Shown: in pieces, positions 23,521 to 35,400 of the stretch
Numbering within the stretch: position 1 is the first letter of the stretch
How the letters are laid out: each line of letters opens with the position of its first letter
Origin: Paguma larvata
Taxonomy: Eukaryota; Chordata; Mammalia; Carnivora; Viverridae
Direction of reading: 5' to 3'
Assembly (NCBI GenBank): GCA_030068075.1
Contig: CM057834.1
Span: forward strand, 90,723,119 to 90,787,118
Length of the DNA stretch: 64,000 nucleotides
Made by a program: the position numbers and the translations under genes
Notes under the pieces: generated by a model
The model's input: only the letters and a program-made list of their open reading frames with translations
Told to the model about the DNA's origin: nothing
Databases searched by the model: none

Positions 23521-24691
23521 AAACAGTTTTTAGATATTATTTTAACATTCTAATAAGTAGATCTCCATGGCAAAGATTAAATAATCGAATTGCACGTGGC
23601 ACATATAGCGAACAGCAATTTCCTTCTCCTCCAACCTCCCATACCCCTTCTCCCTGACTCAGAGACTGCCACTTCCGACTGTTTCCATCTTGAGTTTCTG
23701 GGGGTTACCCTCTGTGGAAGAGCTTTAATTCTTCCTGAGCACACGTCCCCCAAATCATTAAACGTTTGCTTTGTTTTCTTTTAGGAACGTAAGACTTCAG
23801 TGTGGGGATCTTGTAACTGGACCAGAAGCATGAAGAAGTGGCTGGGAATGTTTGACCAAGTTACTAGCAACTTGAGACCAGCCCTGGGAGCAGAGAGATA
23901 GTAAGTTAAGATTGGGACACAGCAGATCCTGCTCTTTTCCAGTCCTACAAATTCCTTCCCATAAAGCAGTGAGTGTATATGTGTGTGTGAGAGAGAAATG
24001 GGAAGACTCAGATATCTAACCTCTGTGGCGGCCGGGATGGCCTTGGACTAGGTCACAAAGGCAACCTGTCTGCTCCAACGTTGGAGAATCTGGGAATGGC
24101 CAAGTGCCACATAAATTCTCCCAACTGTGGGGAACAGGGAACAGATCACACTAATGAGTCAATACTGTAGCTGCAAAATATCTGCCCCTTAAAATATGGG
24201 CAGCACATCAACAGTCTCTAAATTATTGGGATGTCAGGTTAGCAATCGGTTCTTGTTCGAAGGAGAGTGCCATGTCTTGTGTCTCTACTATAACAGCTAT
24301 TTTGATGGCCATCCTCTACTTTTACCAAATGGGAAACTGGCAAGAGAAGCAGTTTGTTAAAGTCTGATTTATTCATCATGTAGATTTATAGTAGATTTGA
24401 AGAGAATAGATTAATCCGAGGATTTTTACTAATGGCACTAAAGTCTTCATGAGTGAAAGGACATGTTATCAGTGATTTGCTTTAAAATATGCCAGCACCC
24501 ACGCCCCCAATAAAATTGCAGACAGAAATGAAGCAAGACCATGTAAGTGCCCATAATTTTGAAGCTACATTACTGAGACAACAAGATTTATGATACTGTA
24601 TTTTCTCTACTTTTGGCATGCTTGAACATTTCCATAAGGAAAAGCTAAACAAGAAGAAAAATATTAATGAGGCTTTAAAATGACCTTCAGG

Positions 24692-24886
24692 AGAGGCCAC
24701 CTGGATGGCTCAGTTGGTTAAGCGTCTGACTCTTGATTTCAGCTCAGGTCATGATTCACGGTTCATGAGTTCAAGCCCTGCATCAGGCTCTGTGCTGACA
24801 GCACGGAGCCTGCTTGGGATTCTCTCTCTCCTTCTATCTCTGCCTCTCCCTCTCTCTCCCAAAATAAGTAAATAAACATAAGAAAA
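24692..24886 (+). mobile_element. CAN-SINE, older subfamily
   Basis: CCACCTGGATGGCTCAGTTG with the ACTCTTGATTTCAGCTC variant body and a shorter CT tract. This is an older CAN-SINE type than the felid ones. Confidence 0.88.
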
Positions 24887-24889
24887 TAG

Positions 24890-26300
24890 AATAACCTACA
24901 GGATATATCTTACTCAGCCCACAATATTTCCTTGGAATTCTGTTCTACTGTCAATGCTACTTAGTAGACATAGTCGTATGTGCACTTTGAAACAAGAAAT
25001 TTGGTGGTGGTGAAATATAAAGTATTGTTAATGATTTATGATCATATAATTATCTCCAGATTCACTGTGAGGTCAAGAGAAGGTCCCCCTTCAAGGCTCC
25101 TGGATTTGCTGACTGCCCCGGGCTGCTAGAGGAGGCAGAAGCATCTGAGACCCCGTGCTGCAATGTGCCCACACCCAGGGCAGCTGCTCCAGTCTGCACC
25201 TCCTGTCACTGCTGCTGATGGATTTGTCCTGGGAGCTGGTGACAGATGATATATGATGAACATATTCTGCTTTTCTCTAACTTACTGCAAACTTTCCCCT
25301 TCAGGGCTGAAGCAACACTTCCGGTTGTGATGAGAGACTGAGCAAGATAAGGGCCAGGAAGACTATGGGGCTGAAGTGGGCAGGGACTTTAGAGATACCG
25401 TCTAGTCTTCTGGTTTCCTCAGCGAGTTGGAGAGCATTCGTCCCTGAGTTGACAAGGCCCACGGGTCCTAGGATTCCTGCACTGTTGCCTCACAGGGTAC
25501 ATTCAGTTGATGAAGGCCAACTTTCCCCTCTTCTACCCTGGAGTTCCCTCAGGTTTGGCTCCAGTCTTCAGAGTCCAGGCCCAACAGGCTGGAGGCCCTG
25601 AAAATTGTTTTCAGTCTTGGCCCTCCTCAGGTCTCCACTTCCTGTCCTGGAGCCTGTCAGCTTCCCAGAAAGCCTCAAGGTAAAAATGTTCCTTTCTTGC
25701 TTGGGAAACCAGACCTCCCAATGGTTCCCAATGGTTCCCAATGGGGCAGTCTCATTAAATATACCATAACCCAACACCGGTGTTTGTTCAGAGACTGGAA
25801 TGACTCAGTCTTAATTCAGTCTTCAATAAATAATGTGCTAGAGAGCTTCACTTGGGCTTGTTCACGCATTTTTACATTCTCTCTCCCGAGGGAACAATGA
25901 GGCCAGCATGTCCTTCCTTGAAGCCATCAGCTCTCAAACAAATATCTCGTTTTCCATGGCCTTAGCTTTACTTCTGCAAAGGAACAGTCTACCCCAAATG
26001 TGAATACAATTTTCCACCTCTTTGAAACCAATTTAAATGGACAGACTTTCCTGCTTCTGTTCTTCTCAATGGTGTTTTGAAGGCCTCAGCACCAAGGTTT
26101 GGTCAGAGTGGGGCTCTGGGTCTAGACGCTTTTTTGTCACTCAGCAGTGGGAGAGGGCTTCTTCCAAGCACAGGGCTTAGGGATCTTAGCCCTGAGATGC
26201 AAAGCTGGGTTCTTCCTTTTCCATCTTACTCCTTACACTGCTTTCCTGTAGTGCCTCAACTCCTGATACCGTAAGAAAAATATTCAAACTTCTAAAAAGT
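24890..26300. other. Intergenic, no gene recognised
   Basis: Unique-looking sequence with no exon or transposon I can support. It holds a small 10-base tandem triplication at 25716-25745 (TCCCAATGGT). Confidence 0.45.
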
Positions 26301-26313
26301 AAAACACTGAGTA

Positions 26314-26408
26314 TTTTATTTATTTATTTATTTATTAATAGTTTTCTCCTTTTAAAAAAATGTTTATTCATTTTTGAGAGAGAAAGAGCAAGTGCAAGCT
26401 GGGGGATG

Positions 26409-26451
<43 letters not shown>

Positions 26452-26577
26452 CAGAGGATCCAGGCAGGCTCTGTGCCAATAGCAGAAAGCCCAATGCAGG
26501 ACTCAGACTTACAAACCACAAGATCATGACCTGAGACAAGGTAGGACACTTAACTGACTGAGCCACCCAGGAGCCCC
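26314..26577 (-). mobile_element. CAN-SINE nested in the tail of another
   Basis: Antisense copy with an expanded (AG)n tract (26411-26448), ending GAGCCACCCAGGAGCCCC. Both ends abut TATTTATTTATTTATTTATT, as expected if it inserted into the next SINE's tail. Confidence 0.9.
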
Positions 26578-26811
26578 TATTTATTTATTTATTTATTAAA
26601 GTTTATTCATTTATTTTGAGAGAGAGAGAGAGAGAGAGTACATGCGTGAGAGTGCAGGGGAGGGGCTGAGGGAGAGGGAGAGAGAGAATTCGAAGCAGGC
26701 CCTGTGCTGTCAGCACAGAGCCCCACATGGGGCTTGAACTCACGCATTGTGAGATCATGACCTGAGCTGAAATCGAGAGACACTCAACCAGCTGAGCCAC
26801 CCAGGTGCCCC
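26578..26811 (-). mobile_element. CAN-SINE (host of the nested copy)
   Basis: Antisense copy ending GAGCCACCCAGGTGCCCC. The duplication AAACACTGAGTA occurs at 26302-26313 and 26812-26823, flanking both SINEs together. Confidence 0.92.
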
Positions 26812-26823
26812 AAACACTGAGTA

Positions 26824-29060
26824 CTTTAAGTAAAACTGAGACTTACTCATTTTACTTTCCCAAGTGCAAAGTCTATTCAAAAACAACTTAAGGAACACCC
26901 ACTACATGTCAGGCATTCCCCTCTTGCCACAGATTACTTGGGTTCCCCTTTTGACACCTCATCTCATGATGTGAAGCTTTTTGCCTGAGATAGCTGCCTA
27001 GGGTATCAACACGCAGTGAAGCAAAGACGGGGTTTCTTATATAAAGTGCAGAAACTGAGGACAAAGAACGAGGCAGGCATGACGCCCCAAATACGGGAGG
27101 CTGTGGGCCATCGAGGCCAGCGACGGCCCCATTCCCATTGTTCCACTTTACGAATTGAGAGGATCTTTTTTGTACTTGTTATTATGCCTTTCTTATTCTG
27201 AAACCTTAACACGATCATTTGCCTGAGTGGCAATACTTGACAGTGACAGGGGAATGGTGCAAGTTTCTCACAAAGTCGCCGCAGAAGACATGGGGCCCAA
27301 AGCATCATGACGGCACAGCTCCCTCCCTAGGTGAACAGTGTGGTCAGAAATAAGGGTGAGAATCCTAGCACGGCCAAGAGGAAAGTACAACGTGGTCCGT
27401 CTAGGTAAACAGCCCCTGTGACCTGCCGCAGAGTGCTTTGGGCGAGTCCTATCCTGCCTCAGCGTGGAGCCAGCCTCCAGCTGGCCCGGACAGGCAAGAA
27501 CGCCTGGCCATGGCCTGAGATGGGAATACTTGTCAACATCAAGGCTGTAGGGAAGGAATAATATCACGTGGCCTGCCGATTCGCGAACAGGAAACTCGCT
27601 CCTCAATTCAGAATCTCAGTTAACAGCAATTTCTTTCCGTAAAACCTGAGTCCTCCTTCCCCTGTTGATGATGTCAATGTCTCTGACCGCTCTGGGATGG
27701 CGGAACCCTGACAGAGGGGAGCAGTGAGCTTCTGTGTGCTACAGGCAGTATTATTTCCCCTGTGGAATGATTTGGGAAGGTTTGCGTGGATGGGACGGGC
27801 TAGGGAAGGGCAAAGGATCCGATGGCGTGCACACCTATAAAAAGCTGGAGCAGGAGAAGGCTTTTAGCTGGAAAAATACGTACACATCCTCCCAGTTAGT
27901 TTCACTTGGATTAGCAGCCTCGTGGGTTCGGGTCAGGAATGGGAAGGACAGAGAGAGGAGAAAGGCATGGAGGGATTGATAAAGAGAGGACATGGAAGAG
28001 AGGCGATGGGCAATGAGTAACCAAAGGCTGTAAGAGAAGAGAAATTAAATTTGTTTCGGTCGAGATCAATCTCTCCTCAGCACCTCTTTCTTTGGGCCCA
28101 CGTTTAACATGTAAATAATTCCACGTGTCCCAGACTTCCAGAGTCTCTCCTGAAGTTACAGGAGGCCTCATGGATATCATTTTCCTATAAAGTGGTATTG
28201 GTGGCTTTTTTTTCTTCTAAGAGTTTTTTTATTCTTCCCATGGGGGCCTCTCTGAGAAAGAAATTAAATGATGTAGATTAAAAAGCAGAAAAAATTTTTT
28301 TTAATTTTTTAATTTTTTTTCAAAATTAGGTATTTGAGGGCAAAGTAATTGCCATTTTCAAGGGATACATATCTGCTTCTATGTGTCACTGATCTTTCCA
28401 GGCTTTCTTTTGTCAGTTTAAAAATGTGTCCTATTCCCTAAACGTTTTAACTGCTGATACCTGGGGGTGGGTGGAAGACATGAGATGCCTGAAATAGGGC
28501 AGGTGTGCCCGGCAAAAATCTAAGGTCTCTCTCTGGTAGGGAGATGAACTCCAGCCAAGAGAAGTTAGGAGACCATTTAAGGGTGATTATGATATCCTGG
28601 TGATGCTGAGTTCTAATTAACTGCTGTTGGCCACTGGTGGGGGGTGGGGGAGAGAGGAGAGCCTGATATTTCTAAACGGTAGGTGGAAAAGAGTGAGAAT
28701 CATTTCTTTCCAGTAAGGAGCGTGTTCCCGAATTGGCTAATGGGTATTTTTAAAGCCGTGCTAAGTTAAAGGAATCCAACTTTCTCACCGGTATTTTGTA
28801 GCCCATGGGTTCAGGGAGACTATGTGGGATGTCCCGAAGGGTTCTATACATAAATTGGACTTAATTGCTCTACGAGACACTGGAGCTTTCTTTAATCAGG
28901 ATGGAAATAAGGATAAGCTGAGGTCTTACAGATACGTGGTACTTAAGGGAGCAAACTCATGGTGTGCCTCTGTGTAGCTGTTAGTGGGCAGAAGGAAAGG
29001 CAGGCTAACACTGGGGGATTTGCCAGCTTACACTCTTCTCCTTACTTCTACGGCTTTCTA
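26824..29060. promoter_or_regulatory. WEE2: Intergenic sequence including the WEE2 upstream region
   Basis: No transposon recognised from 26.9 to 29.1 kb, unusual for this window, and no CpG island. Homeobox-type sites TAATTA (28614-28619) and TAATTG (28862-28867) lie within 500 bases of the WEE2 ATG, and there is an AT-rich CTATACATAAA at 28844. A tissue-restricted promoter here is expected, but the start site cannot be read from sequence. Confidence 0.4.
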
Positions 29061-29112
29061 GTGCTCCCTCTGATAGGCCTCCCTGCCTGTGCTGTAAAGC
29101 TCTCTGGCTGAG

Positions 29113-29457
29113 ATGGATGACGGCGGTATTAACAAGGAACTAAAGCAGAAGTTAAACTTTTCCTACTGTGAAGAAGAAGGTGAGCCTGAAGGGCAGAAAG
29201 AGGCACAAGAGAGCAGAGGGGCGCAGAGCCAAACCCCAGACAAGTCTGAAGTTCAGGAGTCAGAGGCAAAGTGCACACCCCCCAGACCTTCCCCTAGTAG
29301 TGTCCGTGAAGTCGGCGCATTTCAGGAAAAAGACAATCTGAGTCCAGATCAGGGTCTGAGGACTCCTGTGTCACACTCTCGCAAATGTCCTGAGACACCA
29401 GCCCCGCCAGATGGCAGGAGCAAGCTGCTGCGTTGTGAGAGCCCCTTCACTCCCAAA
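29113..29457 (+). CDS. WEE2: WEE2 coding exon 1 (residues 1-115)
   Basis: Starts at ATG 29113, with the Wee2-type N-terminus [20 protein letters not shown]. The exon encodes an acidic, Ser/Pro-rich, unstructured regulatory tail with TP motifs (for example RTPVSH, CPETP, SPFTPK), typical of a cell-cycle phosphoprotein. It ends in phase 0 at AAA|GTAAGTAAG (29457/29458). The reading frame stays open to 29622 past the donor, but that extension is intronic and does not resemble Wee2. A pyrimidine-rich stretch ending in AG at 29060-29061 could be an acceptor for a noncoding 5' exon, which I could not place. Confidence 0.93.
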
Positions 29458-32400
29458 GTAAGTAAGTTGTGGAGGAAAGGGGGCCCGAGTCCCCAGTGCT
29501 CCGAAGGTTCCGCTGATGGGGAAGGAGGATGCGATCGTTTATGTGATTCTGATGGATTTACCTCCAGCTTTTCCTTTGGGGAAAAGGAAGAAGAGTTCAA
29601 AAGTCCCAGAAAACAGAACTAAATGCCTTTCTAGCTGTCTTCTCAAAACGATTGATGTCCCCAACTATTTGGTGTAGGCCGCAAATAAATCTTGGTGGGG
29701 AAACAATTCCTAGTTGAAGAATATTGGAACTAGAAGGCGTATTTAAAAAAAAAAAACAACAAAACATGTTTATTTTGAGAAAGAGAGAGTGGGGTGCACA
29801 CGCATGAGCGTGTGAGAGCGAAGGAGGGGCAGAGAGAGAATCCCAAGCAGGAACTGGAGGTAATGTTAAGATCTAGAGCCCTACTGTGCATTCTGCAAAC
29901 AGGAAGGTCAAGGTTTCTAGAGATCAACTGGCTTTTGGCTCAGCCAGTGGAAGAGGCAGGACTAGAAACCTGATCTTTTGGTCTCAGTCTACTACTCTTC
30001 TTTCCATTACGCCACCGGCTCTACTTTTATGTAATCATTCACTAATATTTCCTAATAAAAGAATGTTCGCATTCACTGTTGGAACATATTCACCTATCTT
30101 TGCTGCTGCTCTTGCCAGAAGGAAGTCCTCCCCTCTCCTCAGACTAGTGAGAGACAGGTTCTTCTGTTCTATGGGAGCAAAGAGATAACTTATTGATACT
30201 TCTTTATAAGCTGAGAAGGGCAAATACGCAAAGGTCCCAAGTAGTTAGCTTCGTCCTTTATTCTTGCTGTGATTAGTCTCCTGTTATATCTACATCTTAT
30301 TAAAACCAGGGTTGGGGTAGGGCTACCTCTGACAGACCAGTGCCACGGTGTGTGAGCCTCAGCAGTGGTATTAGCTTCACTTTCTGCTGGCTCAGCTTGA
30401 GGTACTTAAGGCCATCAGAACAACATCTGCGCTTCTGACCGTAGCACAGTTACTGTCGGCAGGTCTCTAGTTCCTGCTGAGTATGCATACCACCACTACC
30501 AGGGAGTACTAAGCTTCTCGTCTGTGTTGTAGACAAACTGCTTTGATATGCTTAGGTGTCCACTGTGGGTTTTTCAATGGTCCCAACACCGACCCATCAA
30601 TCACCCTTTTATTTTTTTGAGAAGCCAGTGTGAGCAAGGGGCACAAGACATAGTCTCTGCCCTCAAAGGGTTTACAGTCTGCAGAGAGATTGGGGGCGGG
30701 TGGGGGGGATATGTGCATATAGACACTGAATGACAGGTGCATCCAGAGTGGTTTCGATGTGTGTAAAGTAAGTTATCAGACCTTCTGCTGGCAAACCATT
30801 CACTGCATCAAAAAGTGCCCACAAAACGAATACAGATAAACAACTGAAACAACAAAGTTCGGATCAGGCATGCTGAGAAAGGATTGGGAATTGAATCTCA
30901 AGATCAGGAATGCCTTTCCTGAGAGCAGTCTTCAAGGATGAGTTGGAGTGAGCCATGTAAAAAAGGAGGGAATGAGAACTTGAAGCCAAGGGAAAAGCAC
31001 CTATGAGTTCAGAGGGAAAAGATCATGTCACGCCTAGAAATTGCATGTTAGTGCAGTGACAGGGGCATGTATGTGAGAGGGTACAGGCAGTGAGGCCAAG
31101 TAGGTAGCCAGGAGCTAGATCAAGATTTTATCTTTTCTTTTTATTTTTTTAATGTTTATTTTTGAGAGAGAAAGAGACAGAGTGCAAGTGGGGGAGGGGC
31201 AGAGAGAGAGGGAGACAGAATCTGACGCAGGCTCCAAGATCTGAGCTGTCAGCACGGAGCTCGATGTGAAACTCAAACTCCTGAACCATGAAATCATGAC
31301 CTGAGCCGAAGTCGGACGCTTAACCAGATGAGCCACCCAGGTGCCCCCAAGATTTTATCTTGAAAGCTTTGAGACAGTCATCAAATGGTTTTGATCAGAG
31401 GTCTTTTTGAAAAACATGCTGGCATATTATGGGAGAGACCTTGAGGCAGAGCAGTATTTATAACACATCGGTTGACAAAGGAGAAAGGCCCGAATTAGGT
31501 CAGTGGTGGACAGGGAGGAATTGAGAGATGTTTAGGATTTGGTAAGTGACTTTGATGTGGGATTGTCAATGGTCAAGAAAGAATTTTTGAGACATCTAAT
31601 GATACAAAAAGGTGTTTTTATTGTAGCATGGAGCCAGGACCCATGGGCAGAAAGAGCCGTATTGTGATTGTGAGGAGTGACTGATTATATAGGGTTTTCC
31701 ATCCTGTGGAGGATGAAGGTGATGTTAGGGCTCCAGGAAAGCCCTAAAGGAGTCTCTAGGTTCCTGGAGATTTATTATTGTGTTATTCTTGTAAATCATT
31801 AAGACAGTCACAAACTATAGTGGAGTTTCATGTCCTACATGTCTGTGTGATCTTTATCAACCGACAATTTGTTTTTCCCTTGCCTTTGTTCTTAGGCAGT
31901 TACTAGTGCCTGAGGAATGTTATATATCCCACCTTAAGTGGGGGGAAGGGGGGATTGTGGGGTGTCACCTTGCGTTTTGCCCTCAGCTTGCTTTTTGTTT
32001 TCTCATCATATTCTGCCCTGAACAATCTTGACCCTTAAATGTTTAAGATTGTTGAAGGCAGAAGCTCTCATGTTTGTAGCTTCTTCCTGCTGAATAGGGG
32101 CATAGAGATGTCCCTACCTCTGGGCCAACGTTGTTCAGTTGGGGAACGTATAGGGGAATTATGAAAGGCAGAGGTAGCTGGGTCCAGTGTGGACAGCAAA
32201 GAAGTATCTCTGTGGTTGGTAAGGAAAATCAATGTCATTTGAAGAGGAGTTTGACCTCTTCAACAGGTTCACAAGCGTAAGAAGGCATGTCAATTTGTTC
32301 ATTGGTTTTCTGTGAAGGAGGAACATGTTTTATTCTAGATATGAGCCCAGGAAGAGTGTCCCTCTAATTTTACTGCAGTCGGAGTACATAATATGACCCA

Positions 32401-35400
32401 ATACGGATCTTTCTATTTTTTAAAATAAGTTTATTTTTTGAGAGAGAGAGCAGGAGAGAGAATAAGCACGTGAATGAACAGGGGAAGGGGAAGGGCAGAG
32501 AGAGGGAGACAGAGAATCCTAATCAGGCTCTGCACTGTCAGCACAGAGCCCAACATAGGGCTTGATCTCACAAACCATGAGATCATAACCTGAGCTGAAA
32601 TCAGGAGTCAGACACTCAACCAAGTCCCCCAGGGGGACCCCTGGACCTTTCCATTTTCGATATAAGGCCCCTGCTGTATTAGACTTCCAATCTTTTAAAT
32701 AAACCGTATCTCTGGGACTTATGTGAGATGGACTTCCAGTTATAGTTAAAGTTCCAGGTTTCAGGAGCATGTGATCAGTATATTCATTAAGTAACTTATG
32801 AATTAAACCAGCCTTGAGTGAATAATAAAGTATTAGGATCTTTACCCACTAACTGGTCCGCTGTAAGGTATGGTCTTCTATACAACAACTCAAAGGGCTG
32901 AGTCCTAGAGGTTTTATTGGAGCAGTCCTCATCCTGAGACATCCTACTGGTAAGAGGATATCCCAGTTTTCCTGGGTCTCTAGACCAGTTAGTTTAGCAA
33001 GGTGTCATTTTGAAGTATGATGAGCTGTCTCACCTTTCCAGAGGATTGTGGATGCCAGGCTGAATGTGGAAAACATCTAATTTTTAAAGCTTATGCTATT
33101 TTTTGAGTTATTTGAGCAGTAAAAGAAGGACCATTGTCACTTTGGAGAGATTGTGGAAGGGCTAATCTAGGAATAATTTCTTGCAAGAAAACTTTGGTGA
33201 CTTTTGTGGCTCTTTCAGTTTTACATAGAAAGGCCTCCATCCATCCAATGAAAATCTCAACAAACAGGCTAGTAGGAATGTCTAGCCTTTGCAAGGAGGC
33301 ATTTGTGTGAACTCAAACTGCCAGTCCTCTCCTGGATATGTTCCATGTCTTTCCACTGGTTTTGAAAGGGAGAGGGGTATGGACTGTCTTCCAGATTTAC
33401 TTGTGCACAAACAGTACAGGACTGGCACACTTGTTTTATTGTAGCTGTTAAATACGCTCCAGGAAACATATTTTTAATTCAATGTTTTAAAGCATTTATT
33501 TTCCCCAAATGAGTAGCTTGGTGTAAACCCTACATTACCTCCATTGGTTATTTTTGGGTATAAAGATTTTTCCTCCTTATTAACAAGCCAGTCCTGTGCA
33601 TTTTTTTTCAATATCCACGTTCCTGGGCTATATGAATTTCTTGGTCTGAATAGACCTTAGCTTGCCTTTTGTTCTCTCATCAACTTGATGGAAAAGTTGA
33701 GGGGAAAGGAGGGATCTAGGGTCCTGCGAGGCTTCTTCCTTGTTGGACTGAATAGATGGTACCTTGAATCAAGATAGCTGGTGCTAGAGAATGTACAGGT
33801 TTGGAGAAAGCAGAGATGTCCTGTAAGTCAATGGATAAGTGGGTCTAGAGTGCAGGAGAACAAACTAAATTGGACATCTAAATTTGGATATCATTAGCAG
33901 TTTGGAAGTTGTTGAAGCCTTGGGTGCAGATAAGCTCAAGGAGCCTGGGTGCCAGAATAAGAAGAGAAGTGGTCCCAGTTAGGAATTCTGGAAATGCCAA
34001 GATTGGAGGGGCAGGAGAAGAACAGAGCTTGGGAGGGAAACTGGAAATGCTGCTGAAGAATGCACACTTTATGAGGAATATAGTTTGGATCAGAAGAGAG
34101 AGAAGGGGCACTGATCAGTGGTGGTCTTATGCTAAAGACAAGGATGCAAAGGAAAGGAGCATTGGCTTAGTTCAGCCTTGCCCAAGGGATAGGACTAGAA
34201 ATCATGTGAAGTGACTTCAGGTCATCATAAAGACTTCCTAGCGGAACTACCTAGAAATAGAAGAGCTTCTGGAAGAAGCAGTAGGTCCCTGTGGCTAAAT
34301 GCACTGAAGACTACTTGATGATCACTTGGTAGGGATACTGGAGGAGGGATTCAAGCATCAGGGGACTGATTGTACCAACTGGGCCTTTAAAGTCTTTCCA
34401 AGTCCTAAGACACCATGATGTGTCTTGAAGGTGAAAGGTATTCTTTAATTTTCCTTTCCCTCTATCCTCTGTAACAGAGCTGTTACTTCTAGAATTAGCT
34501 GTACTCCCTGGAACACATTTATACACTCAATCTGGACATCTTTCCAGAAATTTTCAATCTGCCCTACTTTTAGCCAGAACTTCCTTTCATAAACCTTGTT
34601 CCAAACTAAGTTCTTTTGGATTTGCAAAAGAAATACTCATAATTCTATTATTCTGGCAGTAAAAATCCGTGTTAATATAGTTGATATCTTTCCCTGTATC
34701 ATAAGTGGAACTCAAAAGATCTATCGGCCTTCATCTTTCCAGATTAGGAATTCTGATATTGTCTGCCTTGATGTGGATCCTTTTCCTTCCTTTCGTCAGG
34801 AAATGTCTACACTCTTTTTGTTGTCCTTGAAGTGTGGCCACCAGAATGTGCTTCATTCCAGGTGTGGATGCCCCACCGTTTCATATGTGATGGATATGTT
34901 CTACTTTCCATATAACCATCAGCATCACAAAAAAACTGTTTCTCAGGGACTGATTTACTGTAATTCTGTGTTCGTTGCCTGAGTCACACAGACAATTGAC
35001 AAATATTATATAGTACATTTGTACTTTTGTGGGCAAGTACTCAGTCCTATAATACACTTAGAGGAAAATTGTGAGTTTATCATTGATAGTTTGGTCCAAC
35101 AATAGCCCCAGGATTGTTCATCCCATAAACTCTTGTAAAACCCTTGTAAAAACTTGACTCCAGCAATGACCTTTTTCTTCACTTAAAAAAAAAAAAAGGT
35201 TAGGTTATTGGGTGTACTCTGTAGTTTCTTTCATTTCTGCTTTTATAATTTTGGATTTCTTTTTTTATATAGCTAGATTATTTTATTTTTTTAGATTTAT
35301 TTTACTTTTATTTATTATAATTTCTTTAAAATTTACATCCAAGTTAGCTAGCATATAGTGCAACAATGATTTCGGGAGTAGATTCCTTATTCCCCTTACC

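Noticed and set aside
29458..29622. Continuation of the WEE2 exon 1 frame for 54 more codons
   Set aside because: Follows a strong GTAAGT donor, does not resemble Wee2, and exon 2 resumes the homology.
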